Assembly (NCBI RefSeq): GCF_000004075.3
Contig: NC_026655.2
Location: forward strand, 26,831,489 to 26,895,488
Source of the DNA: Cucumis sativus
Lineage: Eukaryota; Streptophyta; Magnoliopsida; Cucurbitales; Cucurbitaceae
Direction of reading: 5' to 3'
Length of the DNA: 64,000 bases
The number at the start of each line of letters is the position of its first letter. The stretch's first letter is position 1. This document shows, piece after piece, positions 36,801-47,982 of the stretch. Position numbers and translations under genes: made by a program. The notes beneath the pieces were generated by a model. It worked only from the letters and a program-made list of their open reading frames with translations. It was not told the origin of the DNA and ran no database searches.

Positions 36801-39800
36801 TAACAGAGAACATAAAGAAAAAATATGAAGGACAAAAACAAGAACATAACCAAGAAAATTAACCCAAACAGTAAACACTAAATAGGAAAAATGAAAGAGT
36901 TCCAGTTTCTGTAAATATCCTGAATGGAGAATTCTTTTGGAGTTTTGGTGATATTGCTTGATTATCTTTTTTGTACTTTTCACAGTTTATTAAAATAATC
37001 TTTGTTCCAAAGCTATAAATATTCATTAGTTGATATAGGAGAAGGAATAAAGGGAAAACTTAAAAGAGGGCATGGCCTAGAGACAGCCTCCAAAAAATAA
37101 GCAAGCTAAAAATAATGCTATCCAACCACCAAAACAAGTTAAGTATACCCCAAAATCAGATTACTATATCATAGTTCATTAATATTAGAAGTTTATATAT
37201 ACACACACAATGTGTGTGTGTGTGTGTGTATGAGATGTATTATAACTTGAAGTAACATTGGCAATTTATACGCTGTTTTGTTTTTCACCATCTCTACTAG
37301 ATTAAGAAGTGAGGAATTACCAAAATTACTAAGATCGGATAAAGAGCCACCGCCCAACTTGATACGGCAAGTTTCCAATAAAATCTTGTCATTTAACTCG
37401 GTTGTGAGTACATCAGATGCAACAACTAGTGATCTACTATCACCAACCCCTATAACCCGCAAGTGGACCCCCTGCAAGCAAATTTGTCAAAATTTTCTAA
37501 AGTTCGAGTATAAAGGATGAAGCAATCATGAATTATTTACCTCAAAATTGAAGGTGAAACATAACTTAAATAAAAATACCAACAAGTTTGCCTCAATGAA
37601 AACATGCTCATTTACTCCTAGGTATCCCATGTTCTAATCTAAATACCTTTTTTTTTCTTTTTATCCAAAGCAACAGATCATGTATAACTCATAAACATAG
37701 CTTCTAGGTGAGGGGTGATTCATATGTTCAGAGTGCCTACATCAACTTTCAAAGAGCATCATTGAAGATTTATTTATTCTTCAGCTTCAAGATTGAAGCA
37801 AGGCCGCACAACTGACTAATTGGGTGTGTCAATGTAAAGCCTAAGGGAGTGTTTGGGGCAAAGTGGAGTTGTGAACTCCAAAGGGTCGTGAAATTTGGAG
37901 CCCCACAGTGTAAAGAAGGCATAAAATTGATGTTTTTAGTCACAAGCCCACGAACTCCTTGGGCCAAACAAGGAGTGGTTCATAACTCCACACTTTCCAA
38001 CTCCTACTTCACCGACATCTTGGTCCAAACACCCTCTAAGGAATTCTAGGTATCTAGTAACACATTTAGTGAGACAGGAAGCCATTTGCTAGATATTATA
38101 TTAAATTTACCCTCACCTACTAAGTTAAGCTTTTGGGTCGATTGGTGATTTAAATAGTATAAGAGCAGATAGTCTAGGGGGGTCCCGTGTTCTAGCTTCT
38201 ACATAGTTGTTTCCTCCCCATTTAATAGATCCATTTGTTGTATCTTTCTTCATAATTCAAGCCCACTTTTGAGATAGATTCTTTGTAAATAAAGCATGGG
38301 ATGATGAATTTGAAAATACAAGAGCTTATAGGCAAGCTCGCCTATTTTCTGATCACTTCCCTATCTTGCTTAAGGCTGGTTCCTTAAGCTGGGACCCTCC
38401 CACTCCAGGTTTTTGTACCAACCCTCTACTGAGAGATTAGCACCTTGATTTACTGAGAACAAAATGGACTGGCTCCTTTCGGGAGAGAGTCATCTCAAAA
38501 CTTGAAAGAATCCTTAGGATTTTTTTTGGGAGGGGCAGAAAGGTAGTAGAATTAATCACCTTGTTAGATGGTAAACAGTCGCAAGAGATTTGGTGGATGA
38601 AGGTCTTGACTTAGGAGGCTATAAAGCAAGAAATATGGCCCTTTTAGCGGAATGGGGCTGGAGATACTTGGAGGAAGAAGATTCTCTGTGGTGCAAAGTG
38701 GTAAGAAGCATACATGGCAAAGATATTTTTAATTGGCACACTACAGGCAAAGAAGAAAAATGTTTGAGAAGCCCATGGGTCAGCATTTCCAGATCATGGC
38801 TCAAAATAGATGCTCTAACAACTTTTAGATTGGGAAATGGTAGAAGGCCTTTTGGCTAGATCCATGGGAGAGTGAGATTCCTCTTCCTTCCCTCGACTTT
38901 AAAAATTGCCATACTCCCCAATGGCTCGATTGCTGATCACTGGGACTTTTCAATGGCATCATGGTCAATTATTTTCCATTGTTTACTAAAAGATGAGGAC
39001 ATCACAGAATTCCAATCACTTCTCAGCAAAATTGCATATAAAAGCCCTTCGGAATCTCAACAGTTGGGTATGGTCTTTAAATGGCAGTGGGAAGTTCATG
39101 GTAAAGTCCCTTACGCATCACTTATCCCCCTCCTCCCCTTTGGACAAACCTCTTTCTAAAGCCATTTGGAAATCCGGCTAGCCCGAGAAGGGTGAATATT
39201 CTGTTTTGGATTATGATGGTGGGAAATTTGAACGTATCCTCAGTTATGCAACATAAACTGCCTACAGATGCCTCTCCCCTCCATTTGCCTGTTGTCTACG
39301 GGACAAAGAAGACCCACTGCACCTATTCATTTTCTGCAAATATTAGGCTTCATGTTGGGAAAGTCTGTTAAAAGAGTTCAATCTATCTTGGGTTTTTGGA
39401 GCAGATTTTAAAGACAATGTGAAGGCCTTATTAAGAGGATCCAACTTGCATAAAGAAGCCACACTACTTTGGGAAAATGCTGTGAAAACTATCTTGGCAG
39501 AAATAGGGTTTGAAAGGAATCAAAGAGTCTTCCATGATAAATCGATGGGCTGTTTTGATCGCTTTGATATAGCACACAAAAATGCTTCTTCTCGGTGCAC
39601 CCTCTCAAAACTTTTTGGAAGCTACTCAATTCTAGATCTCAACTTAAATTGAAGGGCTTTTATCTTTCCACCTTATTTTTGTTGCTTTCATTTCTTTCGT
39701 TTGATTTCTTCTCTATTATGGTTACTTCTTTTTGTGTCAAACTCCTCATTAGTCATGAACTAGTAAAGACTCATTATTATGACTTAGTTTTGAGTTTGTT

Positions 39801-41180
39801 TTCCCATTTTTGTTTTTGTTATTATGGATATGATGAGGTCTCTAAGGGGGTGTCAAACCCATAAGTGAGGGGGAGTGGTTAGATATTATATTAAATTTAC
39901 CCTCACCACTAGCTCAAGCTTCTAGGTCAATTGGTGATTTAAGATGGTATTCGAGCAGGTGGTCCAGAGAGGTCCTATGTTTGATTTTCACTTGTTTGGT
40001 CTTTCTTGATATTTCAAGCCCAGAAGTGAGGACGAGTGTTACATATTTAATTAAATTTGTTGTCACTCACTAGCTTAAGCTTTTGGGTCGATTGGTGATT
40101 TAAGACCACTTGGCCTACAATGGTAAAATAAAATATATAAATACATAAACCAAAGTGAGTTCAGGCTTGTAACTCAACCTGATTGTATGGTAGCTTGAAC
40201 CAAGTGAGACCAAGAGTTCAAAACTTGACCTATGTGAGATGAATTGTTTTCTTGCTCGACCCGAATTGTCTAGCCAATGCACACACACACAAACAAAAAA
40301 AAACTCAAGGACATATCTGTCTGTAAGGTGGGATTGTATTTTAACCCCAACCTAACACATCCCACGCTGTTGTAATTGTAGTGACACCACAACCACTCAT
40401 AGAAGTCACTGAATCACCTACAATATCCTTCGCAGTTGAAGCTATGCAAACTACCTGTTAAGTTAGAAACTGGTGAGTGGTGACCATATAGCAAAATCCA
40501 ACAACTAGCAACCTACAACTAGCGATGGCAATATAGCATCTTTTTTCTCAATATATAAAAAGTTTAAAGAGGGAAGAAAAAAACTAGATGGATATTAGGC
40601 TCCCTACAGCAGTGAAACTCTGTCAAGCTCAAGACCAAACTAACTTAAACTTTCAAACTTATAAAGATGTTCAAACGGCGTCCAACAGCTCTTCTCTTTC
40701 TAATTAAGCTCCAACTAGGGACACTCCTCAAGCATCATATCTCCATTCTTAACATCTCCAACCAAGTTTTCGATTATCATGCACATGATTAGTCCAATCA
40801 ACTCTCCAACCAAATTCTCGCAACAACAATTTCCATTTCCCAAACATACATCGAGAAACATTTGTTCACATAACAATTAGAATCTTCAGCCAACAATCCT
40901 AGGAGGACAATAATACCATGCATCCAAAGGAATCACACTGTTGATAACGAAGCTCAACACCAAATATACTTAAGATCAAAATATATGGATATAGCTCTAA
41001 ACATTATCGTAACCCAGTAAAATTATTGGCTGTATATTTCGAAAGAACGTCAGAAACAGGCAAAAAAGAGAGGAGGAGAAATGCCTGTTTAGCGTGAAGT
41101 GGTCGGCAGGATACGATGTGGTGAAGGAGCTGACGGCCAACACCGCCGCAGCCCATCAGAATCAAAGGGATGGTCTTCAT
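30855..41180 (-). CDS. Homoserine dehydrogenase, monofunctional type
   Basis: Reduces aspartate-4-semialdehyde to homoserine with NAD(P)H, the branch toward threonine, methionine and isoleucine. Coding exons: 41085-41180, 37321-37471, 36207-36284, 35924-36039, 35435-35488, 34378-34465, 34144-34236, 33527-33567, 32433-32486, 31992-32161, 31438-31507, 30855-30977, giving 377 aa. The N-terminal Rossmann motif GCGGVGRQ is at residues 10-17, NKKPLT lies in the mid region, and the HSDH signature [18 protein letters not shown] ends at K239. E224, D235 and K239 match the catalytic residues of yeast HSDH. It lacks an aspartate kinase domain and has no obvious transit peptide, like Arabidopsis At5g21060. 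All introns are GT-AG except intron 1, whose donor appears to be GC. Introns make up about 89% of the gene, and intron 1 (3.6 kb) is loaded with transposons. Confidence 0.94.
37195..37232. repeat. CA/TG microsatellite hairpin in HSDH intron 2
   Basis: ATATACACACACA followed directly by ATGTGTGTGTGTGTGTG forms a self-complementary microsatellite. A similar one occurs at about 42483-42515. Confidence 0.8.
37845..38036. mobile_element. Tourist-like MITE in HSDH intron 1
   Basis: 192 bp with terminal inverted repeats (GGGAGTGTTTGGGGCAAA against GAGGGTGTTTGGACCAA read from the other end), flanked on both sides by the 3-bp duplication TAA (37842-37844, 38037-38039). This is the hallmark of PIF/Harbinger-derived Tourist MITEs. 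No coding capacity. Confidence 0.8.
38090..38275 (+). repeat. About 180-bp dispersed repeat, left copy
   Basis: Begins AGATATTATATTAAATTTAC, holds TTAAGCTTTTGGGTCGATTG and ends near CAAGCCCAC. Same family as 18557-18830 and 39850-40115. Its tail is interrupted by the LINE that follows. Confidence 0.65.
38276..39850 (+). mobile_element. Degenerate LINE lacking its reverse transcriptase domain
   Basis: The first part (about 38279-38450) encodes the end of an AP-endonuclease domain ([16 protein letters not shown], then [14 protein letters not shown]). It passes almost directly to RT-downstream sequence ([13 protein letters not shown], about 38480; [20 protein letters not shown], 38608 on), then a decayed zf-RVT region ([15 protein letters not shown] near 39187) and a C-terminal piece to about 39650. 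The whole RT core is missing and several stops and shifts are present. Inserted in HSDH intron 1, antisense to that gene. Confidence 0.75.
39851..40115 (+). repeat. About 180-bp dispersed repeat, right copies
   Basis: Starts with the tail AACCCATAAGTGAGGGGGAG, continues with a second AGATATTATATT unit at 39881, and a third partial unit from about 40041. The LINE at 38276-39850 appears to sit inside this repeat tract. Confidence 0.65.
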
Positions 41181-41239
41181 TCTCTTGTCAATGGATGTCT
41201 AATCTCCTCCCAATTTTTGAGAAAATTTTTGTGATGACC

Positions 41240-42640
41240 TTCAAATCCTGTAGGCCTTCTCTAAGCTGATAGTAATCACAGTGATCCGTAGTGATACGAA
41301 AGTATGAATTTTTTGAAACAAAAGAGGGGGCGTTTTCCAATATAGTAAGTAATCCATCACGGTATATTTGTAAATATTTTAACGGTTATGTCATTTGAAA
41401 TAATTTTTTAAATAAAGCATACGTTATAGCTTTAGTTGGTATTAATAAGTCATTAGATTTTTTTTTTTTTTTGTATTTGGATCACCTTTTTGTTCTTTTT
41501 TTTCTCGTTTTTGTTCATTTTCTAGCTCTTAATCTCATCTGTTCGCTTTTTAGCTTGCCTTTTCTGCTATTACTTTAGTTCTTGTTCGTGTGCTTTAGTT
41601 CATTTGTGATTTGAATAATTTTTGTTTGTTGTCATCGATGTTGCATGTTATTGGATGAAGATAAAACTTTGTTTGCTGTTGTCATTGTTGTTGTTGGAGG
41701 CAACGTAAAGTTATGGAGCATTATCATTGCTATAAACGAAATATGTATAAGGAATCGAGAGAAAGAGGATGAAAGGAGAATAAAAAAGGAGATTTAAAGA
41801 GAGAAATCAAACCAAAGTTTAAAGAGAAAGGAATAAATAAAGTATTATACAAAGTTTTTAAAGGTTATAAAATCTTATCTTGAAAAACCCCAAATGTAAA
41901 GTTTTTTTAGGTCAATCTATCAAATCTCATCACTTTATTTATTAGTATCGTTTTAGTACAACTATTAGTGGAAGATATTTTGAACGGTTGTGAGACTTAT
42001 TTAGCGCTGGAAACCTAAGTTGGTGGATTGCTTTGATATACCCTTGAATTAATTAATTGTTAAATATAGATGTAAAAATGAAAAAAAAAATCATATCCAA
42101 TATGTTAAATAATCCTAATCCTTGATTTTGGAAGTTTTTTTTTTGTGTGTTTAAGAAAGTTGGGGTTGAGAATTGCATAATTCTAATATTGATGCAATTT
42201 TAATATTGCATAGTTATGCGTTCATAGGTTATAAAATAGTGTATCCATTTATGTATGGATGTGATCATTGATCATGTTTAAACATGAGACTATTCGAGTT
42301 TAGGTGTTTATTAATATTCTTCCATTGTTGGAACTTGACTCTTCAAATTTAATTGTCTATTGATTATTCTGTGTGCAGTTGTTACAAAATCTCGAATGGG
42401 TGTGTTCATTCATGTATGGACGCTATTTGTTTAAAGGGTGGCTTGTTGAGAGACATTAAAACAATAAAGGCAATCTATCATATATATATATATACACACA
42501 CACGTTGTGTGTGCATTTGTGTATGTATATATCAACTTTTAAGTTGAATAAGTAGAGCTTATGTCAACAAAACATCATTGTTCGAGTGTGGATAGTGTTA
42601 CCATTTTAGATGAAATGCATTTAGAAGAAAAACGCAATCC
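41240..42640. other. Intergenic, nothing recognised
   Basis: 5' flank of HSDH followed by AT-rich sequence; includes a CA/TG hairpin microsatellite near 42483-42515. No coding potential seen. Confidence 0.5.
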
Positions 42641-44790
42641 ACACTAACATATTTTCCATAAATAAATGTGAAAATGCAACAAGGGATATAATCACCCTAG
42701 AAATAGAAAACATCATCTTCCAAGAAAGAGGAAGATTCCCCAAAACTCAAAAAAGAATACAAAACCTAGGACCAAGCCAATCTAGCTAGTGAGTGCTCTG
42801 CCCAATTATAACTCCTAGGACAAAACAATAAAGAAACATTGTGGAGGCGTCACGTCAATTACTTCAGAGCGCACAAAGACACACCTTTAATCTCAATAAG
42901 GTCATTATCAATGTATGACAAATAAGAAATCCTCTCACTCAAGTCTGACTCAATAAGCAAATGGGAGATTGAGGCACAAAATCTAGACAGTAGAGAATCC
43001 AGACCTGCATCAATCACTCTAAGAAGCATATGTATTCATCTGACTCAATATGTATTTAAGAAGCATATGTCATTCACCAACTTTTGAAACTCACACCAAT
43101 CAAAGTTATGATCGAGTCATGGATCACCCAACCCAAACCACCCACGCCACTCCAAGAAGCATATGTATTCATCTTCCAACCCATGGGGGTCGTTTCCACA
43201 ACCTATGACTCAATAGACTCTTCGACAAAGGGGCATACAACTAATGATCACAAGAGAGGTTTGTATCGTACACCACTAGTTGGATTAATCAACCTACACA
43301 ATTTGCTCAACACCCATGGAAAGATCAAGAGCGAACTTCTTGACCATCCATGTGTTTCTACATGTCCACACCCACCAAATCAAAATAATGGTGGCAGTCT
43401 CATCCTCATTAAACATTTTCATTTTCAGTATCCAATCCCAAGGCATCATCATGAACAACCTTTCTTCCCTGCAAGAAGAAAAAGACAATAATAAGTTAGG
43501 GGAAAAAAGAAGTTCAACCCTTTTTAGCCAACCTACAATTCCACAAAATATGGATCGCATACTCCTCAATTCCTTTGCAAAAAGGACATAAAGGGTGATT
43601 GGTGATGTCTTTCTTCCATAAATTAAAATTTACAAAATTTAGCTTTGGGAAGAACTCTCACTTTCCAAAGGGCATTCCAACGACCTTTCAACCTAAGAGG
43701 ATTTAAAGACGAGACCTCATCAAAATCATTAATATTAACTGCAAGATGATACGCACTATTAATCGAAAATTTTTCTTTTGAGTCAAGGCCTCATAAAATC
43801 TTGTCCAGAAAGTCAGAGTTCCTAAAGGGAATGTTTAGAATAGCCTTTGTTTCTATCCATGAGACTAGAAACTCATATTCCCTTAAACTCACTTGAAGCC
43901 AAAACCAACTTAATTACGTTCAGCACAATGAGGAAGCCAATGGTATTCATCGATGATAATATGTCTACCATTGCCTCCTCTCCACTGTAAACCTTTCTCA
44001 AATAAGCTTCATCCCCAAATAATACTTCTCCACATGTAAGAAAGATTTTTCTCAAGGGGAATTTGAGAAAGGAAACACCATTGCAATACCTCCCTTTAAG
44101 AACTTTACCCAGGAGATTGTTAAGATCCTTACAAAGGCGTCAACTTTGTATTGGCCAACATTACTTGGTTGAAAAGAGAGAAGTTCTTAAAATCCAAGTC
44201 ACCCCTCCAGTTACTTTTACAAAGATTTATCCAACTAAGCCAATGAATTTTCTTAGCCTTAGAACTCAAACCCCACCTCAACTTGAGTGGGCTTGTCACC
44301 CACCACATTCTTACTAAAAATCACAACAAACTTGCTCAGGTTAATCGTTCAACTCGAGGTGCACTCATAGTCGTTGAGGACCTATTTTATAGTATGACGG
44401 TCCCTCTCAAGAGCCTTACAAAAAATCAAACTATTGTAAGCGAAAAAACATGTGAGAACTAGAAGGGTTAAACTTGTTAATATTCAAATTGTAGAAATTG
44501 TCCTTCAACTCCTCCCTAACCAAAAAAGCATATAAACATTCAGCATACAAAAGAAACAGGTAAGGAGATAGCGAGTCTCCTTATCTAACACCCCTCTAAG
44601 GATAGAACTCTTAGAAGGACACCCATTAACAAGCACTTCAAATCCCACATGCTTAACACAACTCATAACTTTATCAATCCAATCCTTCGAGAAGGCAAGC
44701 TTAGACATGAATTTTTTCCAAGAAAAGCCACTCGACTCAATGGTGTTACCTTTTGAATGAGTGCATTTTGTTGCAAATTTTAGCATATTA
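42640..44790 (-). mobile_element. Decayed L1-type LINE
   Basis: Minus-strand translation recovers, in order from 44790 down, RT domain pieces (FSKDWIDKVMSC, FEVLVNGCPSK), a PLSPYLF-like block, the catalytic region with FADD replaced by FAYN (about 44420-44446), a SYMWRSIIWG block (about 44035) followed by GLQWRGGNGR (about 43970), zf-RVT-like HILWNC (about 43560), and an RNase H C-terminal piece (CPRSYNWAEHSLARLAWS, about 42780-42830). Many stops and frameshifts; not functional. Confidence 0.75.
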
Positions 44791-44799
44791 TTTATTTGT

Positions 44800-46340
44800 A
44801 TCATATATTTATAAATATAGAAGGTAAACTATTTCAATGTACTCAACATGATTTCTAACTAATAAACGAAAATGAAGTTTCAATATTCATAAAAATATCT
44901 CTCCACATCATACAATAATAATACAATAGATTATAAAATTTATAAAGATTACTCGTTATTAAAGAAAAAAACAAAGCTTAATAGACATCTACAATTTCCT
45001 CCTAAAATTAGAAAGTAATCAAATCTAAACGAGCATAATTTTTTAATATATGTAGTTCAAATCTACACCTTATATTTATCTATAGTATACATAAAATTAT
45101 GGATGAGGAAAAACTTTTTGTTTTCAATTTTGTCATTTTTCTTAATAGATTTGTTTGTTTCTTACATTTGGGTTTTATTGTAATTTATTTTTATTTATTT
45201 TTTAATTTGAAATTAATTATTAATAAATACTTTGGTATTAATAATTTTAACTTTTTCTCTTCAATTAATTATATCACTAAAATTTCTCTAAAACCATTCA
45301 AATCTTTTTATCTCTCACCTATTCACATTTCAAATTCTCTCCTATTAATTATTTTTGTAATTATTTCAATCTTTCAAACTCCTTTTTCTTTTCTATGCAA
45401 GTTCACAACAAAAAAGTGAGGATGTGAAAAAATTAGTCTTCCAACAAATTTAAATGAAGATTTGTGAGCCAAGGCTGCGACAAAAGCTCACAAACCTTCA
45501 TTAGACTTTTGTGATGTCTGGAAGCAAGCAATCAATCCAATAGAAAAGATGCAGATAAATTGATGAGGATTCAATGATGAAAATGTAAAAGTGGGAGACT
45601 AAAGAGACAACGACCAGGAACGTCATTTCCAAAAAATAACAAAGTGACATGCGTATGTCAAAGAATTATTTTTCAGTTTTTAATTATTGCTTTGTATTTA
45701 AGTACGTTTTTGATGTAGAGATGTAAAACGTGTTTACCACAATAATATTTCATGGATAATGAGGAATCTAAGGAAAAAAATTGTTTCTCTATTTGTATTA
45801 TTTCAACAATATATTTTTTAGTTATAATTCTTGAAAATTTGGTTAAATAATTATAATTATTGAATATGTTAGAAATACATAAAATATATAAAATTAGCAC
45901 AAATGTCTAAATAATAATAAGTGAACGTCAACGTCCAAAATTTCAATTCATTTAAACATTTCATATGTAATTGATATATATAAAAAAAAATATTCATTGA
46001 TATAAAGTTTGATTGAATTGATTGTTTCGTAGTCATACTATCAAATTCTTTATATCTTTTAGTTGATTTGATTTATATATACCTAATAAAAATTCATTTA
46101 AAAAGAGTGAAAAAGCAAAAAACAAAAAAACCAAATTTGAAAAATAGTTTCACTTACAAAAGAGGAAAGGAAAGAAAATAAGAAAACTGATGGTATGGAG
46201 TGTGATAGACGATTATACCACTTGAGCATTCACAAAAAATGATGAACATAATTGGAACCCACAAAATCTCCCAAAAAGAACTCCACGTGCCCTCTTTCCA
46301 TTCGTCTGTCAGCAGATTAGAATACATGATGGCACATCCG
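44800..46340. other. Intergenic, AT-rich
   Basis: No gene seen. The segment 46180-46340 is the likely proximal promoter of the FRS3-type gene. Confidence 0.5.
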
Positions 46341-46344
46341 ATTA

Positions 46345-47395
46345 CTCTCTAAACCACCTCGATCGCGCCTCTCTCTCTCTCATCGTTTTTCCTTCTCCTC
46401 CTCTTCACGGCCACCATCCTCCGTCACTTCAGCCTTCGCCAGTCACCGGCCGGTCAACACTGTGAACGTATTAAGTATGCTTACTTCCATGATTTCCCTC
46501 TTGTTAATTCTCCTCTCTTTCAGTTTCTAGGGTTTAATTCTGTTTTTCTTTCTCTATGATGCCATAGGGCTCTGGTTTTATTCGATTGTAGTTTGTAATT
46601 GCGGTGTTTTTTTTTTTTTTTTTGTTTAATGAGATATGCGTTTAAAATGGGATTTGGGTTTGTTAGTTCTCGGTGTATTGAGTTTCTTAACTATGAAAAG
46701 TTTTGTGCTTTCTATTTAAAATGTGACATTATTTTTTCTTATTGTCAATTGCAATGTTTTTAATTTAATTACTTTATTTTGTTTCTAAATTATAGGTATT
46801 GGTTCCTTTTCTGTTTACTACGAAGGAATTTTGGTGTTAAATGTGTGGGAATTGACAGTGTGATCATGATAAAGTGAGGTGCTTATCGTATTTTAGATGC
46901 TTGAATAAGTGATTTTATATGTATTTGTATTGTACTGTTAGCAATAATAACTTGTGCGATGGATTGCACTTGTTAGATATAAGCATCTTCCAAGATGTTT
47001 ATTGCTTTATGGAGATTTCAACAGTTTGTGGGTTGGACTCCCATTCCGGGTTCTGCTGATTTTGATGTTGGCCTTTTGCTTTCAAGGGCAATTAGTCACT
47101 AAGTAACAGAGTTTTTGAAGGTTCAGTTTGTTGGTGGCTGAACCTAGAAAGGTCAATTCCAATTACTTTCTGTTGAGATGTTGAGAGTCCCACTTCGGAA
47201 AAACCAAGAGACTCACACTCCTTATAGATAGATGAGCTACTCCTCTCATAGCCAATTTTGAGATGGAATCCCATACTGTCAAACACTTTCTTTCAAAGAA
47301 GACACCTGTTTACGTGTCTATGATCCGCAACCTCAGTGATGTGATATTTGGAAAGAAATTGAGCAAGAATTTTAATCAAGTTCTTCACTTCCTAA

Positions 47396-47476
<81 letters not shown>

Positions 47477-47982
47477 TAATCTTTCTGTTTCCAAATGCTT
47501 TTTGGTGGATTCATTGTTGACTTCTGGTGGTATGTTGTTGGAGCTTTTTGCAATTATTTTAGATTAAGGATAATGGTGACTTTTTGGAATGTTGGCTACC
47601 TCTCCATCTTTTAGGGAAATCTAGACACTGATTTGTAAATTTGAAAATGTGGCAGATGTTAATGAGTTTTGGAATTGAACTTCTTTCTAATATAAATTTC
47701 TTGTGGCCTTCTGTTACTAAATATTTATGGAGTGTGTGTCTTGGGTTTTGGAACAAAATGAGGTTTTGTGAAGACTTTTGTCACCATGTGGTGAAAAGTT
47801 GGCTGTATCAGTAATTTATAATTGACTGTTTTCTCTGTCGTGAGCTCTTACGGACTGCAACTTAATGATATTTTTTTATTTGAAATTTTGTTGCAGATTG
47901 CATTTAGATTCCATTGGGAGCAAAAATGAATGGCCTTTTCCCTTATATATTGGGTACATAACTCGGATTTGCAGTGGATTAA
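46345..47982 (+). other. FRS3 5' UTR with a large intron
   Basis: A CT-rich, GC-rich leader (about 46345-46474) ends at a donor (TTAA|GTATGC, 46475). A good acceptor (TTGTTGCAG) ends at 47896, and the start codon lies 86 bp further. A telo-box TAGGGTTT (46528-46535) lies just inside the intron. The intron also carries a long (CT)n tract. Confidence 0.55.
47399..47474 (+). repeat. (CT)n microsatellite of about 37 units in the FRS3 leader intron
   Basis: Uninterrupted CT dinucleotides over about 75 bp (GA on the other strand). In plants GAGA/CT tracts near 5' ends can bind BBR/BPC proteins. Length polymorphism is likely. Confidence 0.9.

Noticed and set aside
43084-43591. 135-aa and 91-aa plus-strand open frames
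   Set aside because: They are antisense to the decayed LINE, whose minus-strand translation has recognisable motifs.
45099-45419. 106-aa hydrophobic open frame
   Set aside because: Phe/Ile/Asn/Leu-rich product expected from very AT-rich DNA; no start context, no exon signals.
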